Assembly: GCA_029224185.1 (NCBI GenBank)
Contig: CM055206.1
Span: 18,485,393 to 18,549,392 of the forward strand
Origin: Karalla daura
Taxonomy: Eukaryota; Chordata; Actinopteri; Chaetodontiformes; Leiognathidae
Length of the DNA stretch: 64,000 nucleotides
Direction: 5' to 3'
Under the pieces are notes generated by a model. The model was given only the letters and a program-made list of their open reading frames with translations. It ran no database searches and was not told where the DNA came from. A program made the position numbers and the translations under genes. Positions 49,680 through 58,885 of this stretch are shown here, piece after piece; positions within the stretch are counted from its first letter, which is position 1; each line of letters starts with the position of its first letter.

Positions 49680-50214
49680 CCTTCAGTGTGAGCAGTGTGA
49701 GGTCTGATTCATACTACTCAATAAAAATTTAAAACCCAAATTTCAAGTAAATAAACAATAAAACTTTAAAAACAAAACACACCATTGTCACTGAACACTA
49801 ATGCAGACGCTGCTGCTTGAACTCCGTTTAAAATTCATTAAATTATAAAGTTTTCGATGCGCTGTCAACAAAATATAAATATCACGACAGATTTCGAAAC
49901 TTAAAATAGCTCCATGGGGCCCAGGGACAGATTCGGCAACAATAACAGACTCCAAAACAACCAGGAAGTGAAGAAAACGTTTCACAGCTGGATCTCTCCC
50001 GTGTGCCCGGTACCGGTGTTAGCAGCTGCAGCTCGGTAGACAGCGACACTGAGTCATAACAAACATCTGGACGTTCACCTGCCTCTCATTAAACCACAAC
50101 ACACGGAGCAGGGGGTCTCCTGGTCTCACCTGGACCCGCCAGGTATCTCCTCCCAGCGGCCGCAGCCTCCACCACCCCCCGCAGGCCCAGCAGCAGACAC
50201 AGCACACGGAGCAT
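44357..50214 (-). CDS. smpdl3a: acid sphingomyelinase-like phosphodiesterase 3A, complete, eight exons
   Basis: The join is complement(44357..44662, 45281..45405, 45868..46048, 46945..47108, 47208..47304, 47889..48033, 49162..49375, 50130..50214), 1317 nt, 438 aa, no internal stop. A hydrophobic signal peptide (about 1-20) precedes a calcineurin-like metallophosphodiesterase domain. Metal/catalytic motifs are all present: WHITDLHLD (D36, H38), WTGDSP (D101), GNHD (N142, H143), AHVP (H241) and YGHTHRD (H282, H284). Several N-x-S/T sequons fit a glycosylated secreted or lysosomal enzyme. Known of the family: despite the name, mammalian SMPDL3A hydrolyses nucleotide phosphoesters and has been reported to degrade cGAMP outside the cell. 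I favour 3A over 3B from overall sequence and from its position between fabp7 and clvs2. Human SMPDL3A is 453 aa. Candidate minus-strand poly(A) signals lie at 43925-43930 and 43937-43942. Confidence 0.95.
44663..45280 (-). other. smpdl3a: smpdl3a intron 7 with minisatellite-bearing repeat
   Basis: 45061-45255 is an inverted, shortened copy of the 37619-38160 element: same GGTTCCTCCTCAGTCTCTGG units and the same CAGGCTGGATGTGG and GAGCTCCAGTTA flank, seen on the minus strand. The rest is unique. Confidence 0.75.
45281..45405 (-). CDS. smpdl3a: smpdl3a exon 7
   Basis: 125 nt encoding (G)KPVNSLFVSPAVTPIKSVL through YLYNKEDYTVL. The SPAVTPIKSVLEPYSNNP block is conserved in acid sphingomyelinase-like enzymes. 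The donor is TTG|GTAAGA. The intron that follows holds a minisatellite-bearing repeat within about 30 bp. Confidence 0.96.
45406..45867 (-). other. smpdl3a: smpdl3a intron 6
   Basis: It contains a 13-bp minisatellite GAGCTGCAGCAGA (seven copies, 45692-45778), a C-run at 45779-45795 and (CA)n to 45830, ending about 37 bp from exon 6. Confidence 0.85.
45868..46048 (-). CDS. smpdl3a: smpdl3a exon 6, H-x-V-P and G-H-T-H motifs
   Basis: 181 nt encoding VYIIAHVPLGFLPYVRNTTA through DSIMVLLDQQ. It carries H241 and the paired histidines H282 and H284 in FYGHTHRDS, the last metal ligands of the fold. The acceptor is CTGCAG|GTCT and the donor AAG|GTCAGG. Confidence 0.97.
46049..46944 (-). other. smpdl3a: smpdl3a intron 5 with 33-bp minisatellite
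   Basis: 46438-46613 holds about five copies of a 33-bp unit beginning CAGACCAGTACGTATCCTCC and ending TCCACTGGTT. The minus-strand open frames through it are artefacts. Confidence 0.85.
46945..47108 (-). CDS. smpdl3a: smpdl3a exon 5
   Basis: 164 nt encoding GGFYSQLARPGLRVVSLNT through NTLEKAEQSLEK. It includes N211-M-T, a sequon in the family-typical position near TDPA. The acceptor is CTGCAG|GAGG. The donor AAG|GTCGGA is weak, with C at intron +3. Confidence 0.95.
47208..47304 (-). CDS. smpdl3a: smpdl3a exon 4
   Basis: 97 nt encoding DQMPASTNAIYRAAAELW then KPWLQPEARLTLSQ and one base of G181. The acceptor is TCTCAG|GACC and the donor AAG|GTGACG. It matches the inter-motif helix region of SMPDL3A (ELWKPWL). 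Confidence 0.94.
47305..47888 (-). other. smpdl3a: smpdl3a intron 3
   Basis: 584 bp. 47370-47600 resembles an interspersed-repeat 3' end in the minus sense (GATCATTAAAGTATGGATCT terminus), but I cannot assign a family. The remainder shows nothing. Confidence 0.5.
47889..48033 (-). CDS. smpdl3a: smpdl3a exon 3, D-S-P and G-N-H-D motifs
   Basis: 145 nt encoding (G)DSPPHVPPEQLSTDTV through VYPAVGNHDFWPQ. D101 and N142/H143 are core metallophosphodiesterase residues. N122-M-T is a glycosylation sequon. The acceptor is CACCAG|AGAC and the donor CAG|GTACGG. Confidence 0.96.
48034..49161 (-). other. smpdl3a: smpdl3a intron 2
   Basis: 1.1 kb, AT-rich in 48110-48300, otherwise unremarkable; a short (CTT)n lies at about 48340. 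Confidence 0.8.
49162..49375 (-). CDS. smpdl3a: smpdl3a exon 2, first metal-binding motif
   Basis: 214 nt encoding GRFWHITDLHLDPTYHLAPD through LTQPQDFIIWTG. It contains the D-x-H metal motif (D36, H38). The acceptor is ACCAG|GTCG and the donor CGG|GTGGGC. Confidence 0.96.
49376..50129 (-). other. smpdl3a: smpdl3a intron 1
   Basis: 754 bp, holding a (GT)n tract at 49604-49676 that ends in GCGCGCGC; no other feature seen. Confidence 0.8.
50130..50214 (-). CDS. smpdl3a: smpdl3a exon 1, signal peptide
   Basis: The ATG is at 50214-50212. It encodes MLRVLCLLLGLRGVVEAAAA and a short GRRYLAGP stretch, then the first base of G29. The donor is CAG|GTGAGA. This is a classic hydrophobic leader. The exon is below usual ORF-size cutoffs and was found by reading upstream of exon 2 in the correct phase. 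Confidence 0.9.
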
Positions 50215-50356
50215 TGTTCAGGGGGAGACAGACCCGCCGCTGCCGGCTGTACGTAGAGGCTCGCGCGGCTTCGTGGCGGTCATTCTCCACCAACATAAAC
50301 AGGAAGTGGAGCGGCGCTCCGGTGACGTCACCGGTCAAAAGGAACGGGCGGGAAAA
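50215..50356 (-). promoter_or_regulatory. smpdl3a: smpdl3a proximal promoter with palindromic CRE, ETS and E2F-like sites
   Basis: A perfect 16-bp palindrome CCGGTGACGTCACCGG at 50319-50334 contains a full CRE (TGACGTCA, 50323-50330), about 110 bp above the ATG. AGGAAGTG (ETS-like) is at 50301-50308 and GGGCGGGAAAA (Sp1/E2F-like) at 50346-50356. The stretch is GC-rich and TATA-less. Binding is inferred from motif match only. Confidence 0.6.
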
Positions 50357-50371
50357 GGTGAAAACAGGTAT

Positions 50372-50418
<47 letters not shown>

Positions 50419-51564
50419 TTTCCTAACTGACTAACTACAAATTGTTGGAGATGATTTTTTAAAATTATTTTTATTTTCCTTTTAAACCTCATCTTCTTTT
50501 TGGCCAGCTTTAATATTCATAAACGTAAATTGTTGTCTGTTAAACCCCTTGTTTGTACCTTTGAAAAGGAGGTGGAGCCTACATCAAATTATTTTAGTCA
50601 ATTACCTCTTGAAATATTTATGTATTGCATATAATACGTATTTGAATTGGTATATGGGTAAATAATAATGGTTTGAACCTGAATCTCACTAATGCTAATT
50701 GTCTTATTCTTAATGCTATAATCTGCCACTGTGTTAATCCAGATGATCCTCTGGAAACCCCACGAAACTTTGTCATCTTTTAAATGCAGCAGATCTCCTG
50801 GAATCTGAAATCTCTGGTAAGACTTCAACCATATTTTAAACAGAAAATATGATCTATGCTGCTGCTTTTATTAAAGTAAATTGCACTAAATATACTGATT
50901 ATAAAACAGAAAGAACTTCACCATCTGAACCTAACATCCCCAGAGATTCCACTTCCTATGTCCCTGTGTGCATGCATGCATATATGTATTTGTGTGGAAT
51001 GGAAATGGAAAGTATCATAAAAACAATAAAGTAAGCGTTTTTTTTGTAAACACCTGCTTATCCATATTCATTCAATCAGTTCAGGCCGTTTGGATTAGCC
51101 CACAGGTTAAAATCATGAATGAGATGGAGCAGGGTTCATCACACACCTACCTGCATGAGCTCAGAGTTACAGTTGGGCTAAACTGTACTTTGATGTTCAG
51201 GCTGTGATTGTGTTGGGTTGGACCAGGGAAATGGGTGAACTGACCCTTTAAGGAACAGTAGTGTGAGTAGTAATCACAGTAGTCACAGTAGTCCCATCAA
51301 ACAACCTGGCTGCACCAAGCCAGGTTGTTTGATGATTCTATCTTTATCTTGTAAATTTGCACAGGCTGCGAGGTGATTTAATGGCTTCATGTAGAGGCCG
51401 CATTTTCTGCTCCACTCCTTCAAAGGTCAGAGGTCAAACCTTCACTAATATCCAAGCTTTACATTCTTCTTGTCGGGTAATATTTTATCTCTGAGCATTT
51501 CTATTATGTCACAACATGACCAGACCAGAGAATGAGAAAGAACAAACTGTGTTTTTCTTTTCTT
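50357..51564. other. Intergenic region between fabp7 and smpdl3a
   Basis: It holds a (TTTA)n run at 50371-50420, AT-rich unique sequence, and the 51295-51334 inverted repeat. No coding exon is seen. Confidence 0.8.
51295..51334. repeat. Perfect 17-bp inverted repeat with 6-nt loop
   Basis: The arms are CATCAAACAACCTGGCT (51295-51311) and its exact reverse complement (51318-51334), loop GCACCA. It lies about 230 bp downstream of the fabp7 poly(A) signal, between fabp7 and smpdl3a. Confidence 0.9.
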
Positions 51565-51570
51565 TTTATT
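51565..51570 (-). terminator. fabp7: fabp7 poly(A) signal AATAAA
   Basis: Plus-strand TTTATT, that is AATAAA on the minus strand, about 200 bp past the fabp7 stop; it is the first canonical hexamer I see downstream. Confidence 0.55.
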
Positions 51571-51771
51571 TCATGTTTCACACAGGGCTGCAAAGACGAT
51601 CCATCAATCACGACAGAAATGTTTTCATATAAAAAAAAGATTTCTTACAAAATGCGTGCAGCCTGCAGGCCATGTACATGAGGAAGAGGAGGACGACGAA
51701 GTGCAAAGAGAAGCATACAGTCAATAATAATTAGAAAATCAACACTTCTTGGCCGCTTTGGGAGGCTGCAC

Positions 51772-51822
51772 TCAGGCCTTCTCGTAGCTGCGGACTGCAT
51801 GGATGTCTTCAAAGGTCAAATT
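51772..51822 (-). CDS. fabp7: fabp7 exon 4 and stop
   Basis: 51 nt encoding NLTFEDIHAVRSYEKA and a TGA stop at 51774-51772. The acceptor is CTGCAG|AATTTG. The R-x-Y pair that holds the fatty-acid headgroup is intact. Confidence 0.97.
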   Translation of the reverse strand, partial: NLTFEDIHAVRSYEKA

Positions 51823-53004
51823 CTGCAGGAGGACACGACAGTTACCATGACAGGGAAGTTAATGCTCCCAAACAGGCTCAGAGCGAGCTTTATTTTGGGG
51901 GAGGAACAAAGCTAATCTGACTGGATGCATGAGAAGACAAGCTCATTTATCACGGCACATTCATGAAAAAAAAAACTGCCTGAAATTTAACATTTTATTT
52001 GAGAGTATAATAATGTGCACAAGCTTCCACATGATTGTAAAACTGATTCATGTCAAATAGGGTGCACGTTTCCCCTCTGGATAAACCTACAGTCTAGGAA
52101 GTCTAGGCAGCATGGATAGCTGAGTTGGTGGAGCATCATACGTTTAATCTGAGGGTCCAGGGGTCAGATCAAGGAGGTTTCTCTCTCTTGGAATGTGGAG
52201 CGATACGAGCTTATTGTGACTCCATCTTTCTGTGCAGATCAAGACCCTCAGCCAAGGCGGAATAAAAGCTTTCACCTGTCACCTGTTTTACTCATAGAAT
52301 CCTGCAGAGCAGATATGGGTCTAACCGTCTTACCATGACCATCTTGCCGTCCTTGATTTCTCTGACGAACTTGGTCTCTTTGCCGTCCCACTTCTGGACA
52401 TGGATCAGCTTGTCTCCATCCAGAGTCACCGTGGACTGGAAGACAAAAGACGACAAACGACCCCTTTTAGTTTTGGCACCGAGGTGGAAAACAAACGTAT
52501 CAAGATGCTGCTAAAGCCCCGAGATGTCCGCCACGGAGCAACAAACAGCTTGAATCTGAATCTGAGAAGAAGTGAATTAAAAAAAAAAAAATCCAACTCC
52601 GAGATGTCAGCTTGGACTTACTTTGCAGTTCCTGTCGTCGGCCGTGGCCTCGTCGAACTCCTCCCCCAGTTTGAAGGAGATCTCTGTGTTTTTGAAGGTG
52701 CTCTGGGTGCGGATCACCACCTTGTCGCCCTCCTGGCTGATGATGACCGTGGGCTTGGTCACGTTCCCCACCTGTCGGGTGGCAAAGCCCACACCTGTTG
52801 ATGGAGAGATGGAGAGAGAATCCAGTTGTAACAACTCTTTTTTCTTCTTTTTAGGCCAACTTCTAATCAGCAAGACAAAGAAAGGAAACGCTCTGACATG
52901 ATGCACACGTGATGAATGTGTGAGGACTTACCAAGAGCTTTCATGTAGTCATCAAAGTTCTCGCTGTCGACCAGTTTCCAGGTGGCACAGAAGGCGTCGA
53001 CCAT
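51772..53004 (-). CDS. fabp7: brain-type fatty-acid-binding protein, complete, four exons
   Basis: The join is complement(51772..51822, 52334..52435, 52622..52794, 52932..53004), 399 nt, 132 aa. This is the classic four-exon iLBP gene layout. The product is a cytosolic ten-strand beta-barrel carrying long-chain (especially polyunsaturated) fatty acids; the family member is a marker of radial glia. It starts MVDAFCATWKLVDSENFDDY. The carboxylate-binding residues are intact: R107 in FVREI and R127-x-Y129 in VRSYEKA. A strong Kozak context (GCCACCATGG) fixes the start. Minus-strand AATAAA at 51565-51570 is the likely poly(A) signal, about 200 bp past the stop. Teleosts may have fabp7a and fabp7b; I cannot tell which this is. 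Confidence 0.97.
51823..52333 (-). other. fabp7: fabp7 intron 3 with tRNA-derived SINE-like segment
   Basis: 52108-52175 on the plus strand resembles a tRNA-related SINE head: ATAGCTGAGTTGGTGGAGCA as an A-box region and GGTCCAGGGGTCAGATC as a B-box region. No CCA end or intact cloverleaf is evident. Confidence 0.5.
52334..52435 (-). CDS. fabp7: fabp7 exon 3
   Basis: 102 nt, 34 codons, the invariant FABP exon-3 length: STVTLDGDKLIHVQKWDGKE then TKFVREIKDGKMVM. R107 of the carboxylate site is here. The acceptor is TTCCAG|TCC and the donor ATG|GTAAGA. Confidence 0.98.
52622..52794 (-). CDS. fabp7: fabp7 exon 2
   Basis: 173 nt, the invariant FABP exon-2 length, encoding GVGFATRQVGNVTKPTVIIS through FDEATADDRNCK. 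The acceptor is AACAG|GTGTGG and the donor AAA|GTAAGT. Confidence 0.98.
52932..53004 (-). CDS. fabp7: fabp7 exon 1
   Basis: 73 nt encoding MVDAFCATWKLVDSENFDDY and MKAL plus one base of G25. The donor is TTG|GTAAGT. Exon size matches the conserved first exon of FABP genes. Confidence 0.97.
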
Positions 53005-53190
53005 GGTGGCGGTTTTCACAGAGAGCCAAAGGAACCTCCAGAGCCCACAGAGCAAGCTGCAGCTTTTTGCAAGTTTCCCCCACTTGTGTTATTGTTCGAT
53101 GCCTTATTATTATGCATGTGGGTGGGTGGGGCCACGCAGCCGATTGGCTCAGGAGATGTTCTCTCACTTGTCATTGGTTGTTTAAATTGG
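53005..53190 (-). promoter_or_regulatory. fabp7: fabp7 proximal promoter with three CCAAT boxes and a TATA-like element
   Basis: On the minus strand CCAAT occurs at 53143-53147, 53173-53177 and 53186-53190. An AT-rich TAATAATAAGG element lies at about 53102-53112, roughly 100 bp above the ATG, with ATGCAT beside it. AACAAT (SOX-like) is at about 53090. The spacing is that of a conventional TATA/CCAAT promoter; assignment is by motif only. Confidence 0.45.
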
Positions 53191-55010
<1,820 letters not shown>

Positions 55011-55115
55011 TCATTTGCGAGGTTTGTTGACTGAGGCGTAGAGGTCGCTGGTGACGGCCGAGGCCTGCGGAGCCCTCACCGTGCTGTAGGTCACACTGCT
55101 GTCCACGTCCAGGAC
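55011..55115 (-). CDS. Ig receptor A exon 9, second ITIM and stop
   Basis: 105 nt from VLDVDSSVTYSTVRAP to DLYASVNKPRK, TGA at 55013-55011. VTYSTV around Y376 fits the ITIM pattern. DLYASV around Y392 lacks the usual residue at -2. The acceptor is CCTCCAG|GTCC. Confidence 0.88.
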   Translation of the reverse strand, partial: VLDVDSSVTYSTVRAPQASAVTSDLYASVNKPRK

Positions 55116-55545
55116 CTGGAGGACAGCAGACAGACAGGTTAAACACCCAGACACACACTAGTAACCAGCAGGAGTTAGTCACTGGTAACTTTGAACTTAA
55201 CACTGAAGCTGTACACGCACAATTACATTTTTAGAGATTTTTCTTTTCCTCTACCACTTCTGCATTGGCTCAAAATAACCTCTGTGATCTTTTCCATTTC
55301 TTCACCAGATACGGATATCTGGTCTCCTCATCTTTTGGTCGCCTTTCGTCTCATTTCCTCTTTGAGGTTGTTCGGCCGTATTGTGAAATGCTTGGCTTCA
55401 CATGGTTGACGTAGAACTGTGAGGAGTGGATCTCTCACAGTTGAACTTCCTGTCCGATGTTATCAATAATCTGACCTGGTGCTACAAACCTGGTGGATGT
55501 AATGTTCAATGTTGAATGACGCCGAACAACAGATAACTACCTCTG

Positions 55546-55584
<39 letters not shown>

Positions 55585-57986
55585 ACATACACGCTACAAC
55601 GAGGAAACATATATATGTATATATATATATATATATATGTAAATTATATTTAACAGCATGACTCTTTTGGGGTAATTCAAAGTTGATGTGGTGTTTGCAC
55701 TCGACCTGAACTCTGCCTGCTGAGATCATTTCTCAGGTCTTGTCATTAAATTGGTGATAACTTCCTGTTTGTGTCACCTCAGAGGTGTCACTATACTCAC
55801 CCGCCCCCGAATGTTGCTGTCCTTGGCGAAGGAGATGGAGACGTAGGACACTTCTCCGTCCGGACCGTTCTGCTCAGACAAGACGAGATGACAAGACGAG
55901 AGTTATGTCCCACAGAGGCCGGGCTCATCTCGTGTGTGTGTGTGGTGACAGCCATGTCATCTAACTTCTGCTTTCCTCTTCATTTCTGCTGCACATTCTC
56001 ACGCTGCTGCTGAGCTCTGAGCTCAGAGCGGTGGGCGTGAGGTGTCAACTCACCGGCTGCACGTCAGCGACCGGAGGGGTCAGAGCAGCTGTGGGGGTTG
56101 ACACCAGCGCCTGCACAAACACAGTCTGGCTCAGATGTGGTTGATCATCACCTCACTGTCCGCTTAATGTGACTGTGAACGAGCAGAATGGAGAAGAGTT
56201 GTAGACTCACAGCGTTGTCATTCCTCCGTATTCCATTCCCTGAAAAGAAAAAGAGTGGAGTTCAGTTTGTGAAGGTAAAATAGGGTGAAAGCTGAATGGT
56301 TGTCACAGAGTGGTCTGTGTCCTCACCTCCAGCTCTCCTCTTCCTCACCACCACCACCACCACCACCACCACCACCAGTGCTGCTACAGCCATGATACCA
56401 ATGATGTAGGACCACAGAGCTGCAGAGCTGCTTCCTGGGGGGGTCACAGCTGATCACAACACTCATCAGAGTATCAGCACACATGTATCTGTTCAAAAAC
56501 AGTCTACAAGAAAACTAAACTCAGCCTCTACATTAAAGCATTCGTTTCAGTAGCAGCAGCTCAACTAACCCACATCATGTGTCTGTTAAAGTCTGGAGTT
56601 AGAGCTACACTATGAATCATGCTTTCTATTGCTCCTTATGAACACAGAAGTCTGAGAATAAAGAAAAGAGAAAAGGTTGATATGTCCCTGTGACTTCATC
56701 CTTACAGTGAACTGTCTCCTGTGTTCAAAACATCTAAACGTTTCCAACACAAACCAGTGAAACCAGCTCAAACAGTGAGAAACAGAGAAATGAATGGAGT
56801 CATTACCTTCAGGCTGGGATGTCGAGCCGATTGGAGCTGTTGGTGTTACAGTTGTCTGACAGGAGACAGTTGTTTCTTCAGGTGTTGGGTCTGTTGTTGT
56901 TGGTTTTGTTGTTGTTGTTGGTTTTGTTGTTGTTGTTGTTGGTGTTGTTGTTGTTGGTTTTGTTGTTGTTGTTGTTGGTTTTGTTGTTGCATCGTCACCT
57001 GAGCAGATAAACACAGTTCAGTTTAACACTTGTGTTGTGATGTGTTGTTACAGCCTCAGATGGAGGAAATGAACAAATGTTTCAGTGAATTATTGACGAC
57101 AGTTTGAGGATCATTTGAGCAGCTCATCATGTTCTCACCTGAGGTTGGAGGCTGGAGGAGAAACTGCTGCACTGTGTCTCCAGCAGAGACTTCACAACTG
57201 AGGAGTTTAGACCTCGATGAGTGAATGACATGTGAAGTCCTGAAGATCACTGAGGCAGAGCAGGAAGTGACTGATATCTTTACATCTTCATTATCTTTGT
57301 CCAGAGGATTTCCTTTATACAACCACTTCACATTCTTTATATAGAAACAGTTTTCAGGTGCTGACACAGAGCATCTCAACGTCACCACACCAGAGTCCTC
57401 ACGTTCTGTCACTGTGAGGATGAAGAGATTGTGTGAGAGAAAACAAGAGTAAAACTGGCTTCATGGCTGTGATCATAATCACTGTAATGTCTCAGTGTTG
57501 TTTTAACAACATGTAAATACTCACTGTCAACAACAGACAGATGAACCATAGAGTCTGGTTCTTGTCTTACTCCTGATATGTACTGTTGACAGTCGTAAAG
57601 ACCAACATCCTGGTCTGAGACGTTCTCTATGACCAGAGAACAGTTTTCTGTGACTCTCAGTCTGCTGTAACCTGGTCTAATCTTCCCCAGTTTAACCAGC
57701 TCCACTGCTGCTTCATTTCCACGGCTAAAGAGCCAGGTCGTGCTCTCACACTTGTTCTGATCTTTTATCACATTTCCACAAGACAGAAAGGCTTCACCTC
57801 CTCTGACAGAGAGGGATTGTTGTGGAGCTGCTGCTGTTGAGAAGATCAGAGATAATGAAGGTGACAAAGCAGCTTTAATGATATGATGGAGTTGTTTCTT
57901 TGATGTGTGATGAATCAGTTCTTACCCATCAGCTGAAGCAGCGCCATCAGAAATACAGAGACTTGTGTCCGTCTGAGTTCTTCCAT
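55011..57986 (-). CDS. Ig-superfamily receptor with two ITIM-type motifs, copy A, complete, nine exons
   Basis: The join is complement(55011..55115, 55801..55869, 56054..56110, 56211..56239, 56327..56434, 56807..56998, 57139..57411, 57525..57833, 57926..57986), 1203 nt, 400 aa. Order: signal peptide (1-20); V-like Ig domain (22-123) with C39, W54, D96-V-G-L-Y-D-C102 and an extra pair C49/C85; C2-like Ig domain (125-214) with C137/C196 and extra C145/C174; Thr/Pro stalk (216-278); transmembrane helix (about 285-308) ending in ten valines and RKRR; tail with VSYVSI (Y352) and VTYSTV (Y376), both fitting the [SIVL]xYxx[IVL] ITIM pattern. SDLYASV (Y392) is a weaker match. I infer an inhibitory leukocyte receptor signalling through SH2 phosphatases. 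The domain style (KCESTTW, TENCSLVI) matches large uncharacterised teleost Ig-receptor families; the ligand is unknown and I cannot give a symbol. Introns are compact (87-685 bp). Confidence 0.9.
55116..55800 (-). other. Ig receptor A intron 8
   Basis: 685 bp with (CA)n at 55549-55590 and (AT)n at 55617-55641. It aligns with the copy B intron except where that copy has extra sequence. Confidence 0.85.
55801..55869 (-). CDS. Ig receptor A exon 8, first ITIM
   Basis: 69 nt, 23 codons, from NGPDGEVSYVSISFAKDSN to IRGR. VSYVSI fits the ITIM pattern around Y352. The acceptor is GAGCAG|AACGG and the donor CGG|GTGAGT. Confidence 0.87.
56054..56110 (-). CDS. Ig receptor A exon 7, cytoplasmic linker
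   Basis: 57 nt, 19 codons: ALVSTPTAALTPPVADVQP. The acceptor is TGTGCAG|GCGC and the donor CCG|GTGAGT. It is Pro-rich with no tyrosine. Confidence 0.8.
56211..56239 (-). CDS. Ig receptor A exon 6, juxtamembrane micro-exon
   Basis: 29 nt encoding (G)NGIRRNDNA. The acceptor is TTTTCAG|GGAATGG and the donor GCT|GTGAGT. Phase and near-identical copy at 62930-62958 support it. Confidence 0.8.
56327..56434 (-). CDS. Ig receptor A exon 5, poly-valine transmembrane helix
   Basis: 108 nt encoding (G)SSSAALWSYIIGIMAVAAL, ten Val, then RKRRAG. The valines come from an almost pure (GTG)n run, seen as (CAC)n on the plus strand. The RKRR stop-transfer signal follows directly. No charged residue lies within the helix, so it does not look like an adaptor-pairing (DAP12-type) receptor. 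Confidence 0.9.
56807..56998 (-). CDS. Ig receptor A exon 4, Thr/Pro-rich stalk
   Basis: 192 nt encoding a 63-residue stalk of Thr runs separated by KP or P, then EETTVSCQTTVTPTAPIGST. It is built from a degenerate AAC/ACA/AAACC-type short repeat. High Thr and Pro content fits a mucin-like, O-glycosylated spacer. The corresponding exon of copy B is 57 nt (19 residues) shorter. Confidence 0.88.
57139..57411 (-). CDS. Ig receptor A exon 3, C2-like Ig domain
   Basis: 273 nt, phase 1 to 1, beginning TEREDSGVVTLRCSVSAPEN and ending QQFLLQPPTS. C137/C196 is the canonical pair, W153 the core Trp (KWLYKG), and C145/C174 an extra pair. The acceptor is CCTCACAG|TGAC and the donor CAG|GTGAGA. Confidence 0.9.
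57525..57833 (-). CDS. Ig receptor A exon 2, V-like Ig domain
   Basis: 309 nt, phase 1 to 1, the usual phase for a shufflable Ig exon. It runs from AAPQQSLSVRGGEAFLSC to MVHLSVVD. It has the canonical Cys pair C39/C102, W54, the D-x-G-x-Y-x-C signature, and an additional C49/C85 pair likely to form a second disulphide. Confidence 0.92.
57926..57986 (-). CDS. Ig receptor A exon 1, signal peptide
   Basis: The ATG is at 57986-57984 in context CACCATGG. It encodes MEELRRTQVSVFLMALLQLM plus one base of A21. The hydrophobic core VFLMALLQL fits a secretory leader. The donor is TGG|GTAAGA. Confidence 0.85.
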
Positions 57987-58080
57987 GGTGACTCTGAGTC
58001 TCTGTCCTGTTCTGCTCCTCGCTCTCTCGTCTAATGTCTGAGTTTGTCAAGTGTTGCTGTATTACAGAGCTGCTGCATCT

Positions 58081-58095
58081 ACTTCCTGTGGTTGG
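58081..58095 (-). promoter_or_regulatory. Adjacent RUNX and ETS (PU.1-like) sites above Ig receptor A
   Basis: The minus strand reads CCAACCACAGGAAGT, joining a RUNX core (AACCACA) to an ETS/PU.1 core (AGGAAGT), about 95 bp above the ATG. That pairing is common in myeloid and lymphoid promoters and fits an immune receptor. Confidence 0.4.
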
Positions 58096-58218
58096 CGTGA
58101 GGTGATGCGACTTCCTCTATTCAACATGTCTGAGAGAGAGATGCAGCCGTCAGGGGGAGGTCAGAGGTCACAGCAGCCTGACCAGAATCCTGTGAAATCA
58201 GACTCTTTATGTGGCATA

Positions 58219-58373
<155 letters not shown>

Positions 58374-58851
58374 GCTGAGGCTTTGCTGCTCCACATAAAC
58401 AACTTGTAGGTGCAGAACATCAGGAATCACAACATCCAGCAGGTTGAAAGCTCAGCTTCAAGCAGCTGGATGGAGTCTGTTCAACTTCCTGTGTAATTCC
58501 AGGATGGATCTGACAGGACCAAGCTGGGATCAGGCTGGAAGTCATGTTAATCATATCAGAGCTTCTCAGCTCACTTGTGATCCTGTCTGCTGTGATGTTT
58601 CACATGTAGGTTAATAAAAAGAGCTTTCAACCTGGCAGAGAGAGTTCACACAATCACAGTTATTCTCTGTCTATGAAACTACAGGTGACGGTGAAAGAAA
58701 TCACAAGATCCAGAGTAGAATTAGAGGCAAAGCAGGTTTTTATCGGTAGATTCTGCTTACATTTCTGGTTTTGATTATAAAATATTCCCAACCAGTGTAG
58801 AATTACAGGGCAAACATGTTTTAATTTGCAGATAATGCTGTTACTACAACT

Positions 58852-58885
<34 letters not shown>

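Noticed and set aside
55771..56013. 80-residue plus-strand frame that is identical at 62490-62732
   Set aside because: It looks conserved only because the duplicated Ig genes are nearly identical; it is antisense to the first ITIM exon and its intron.
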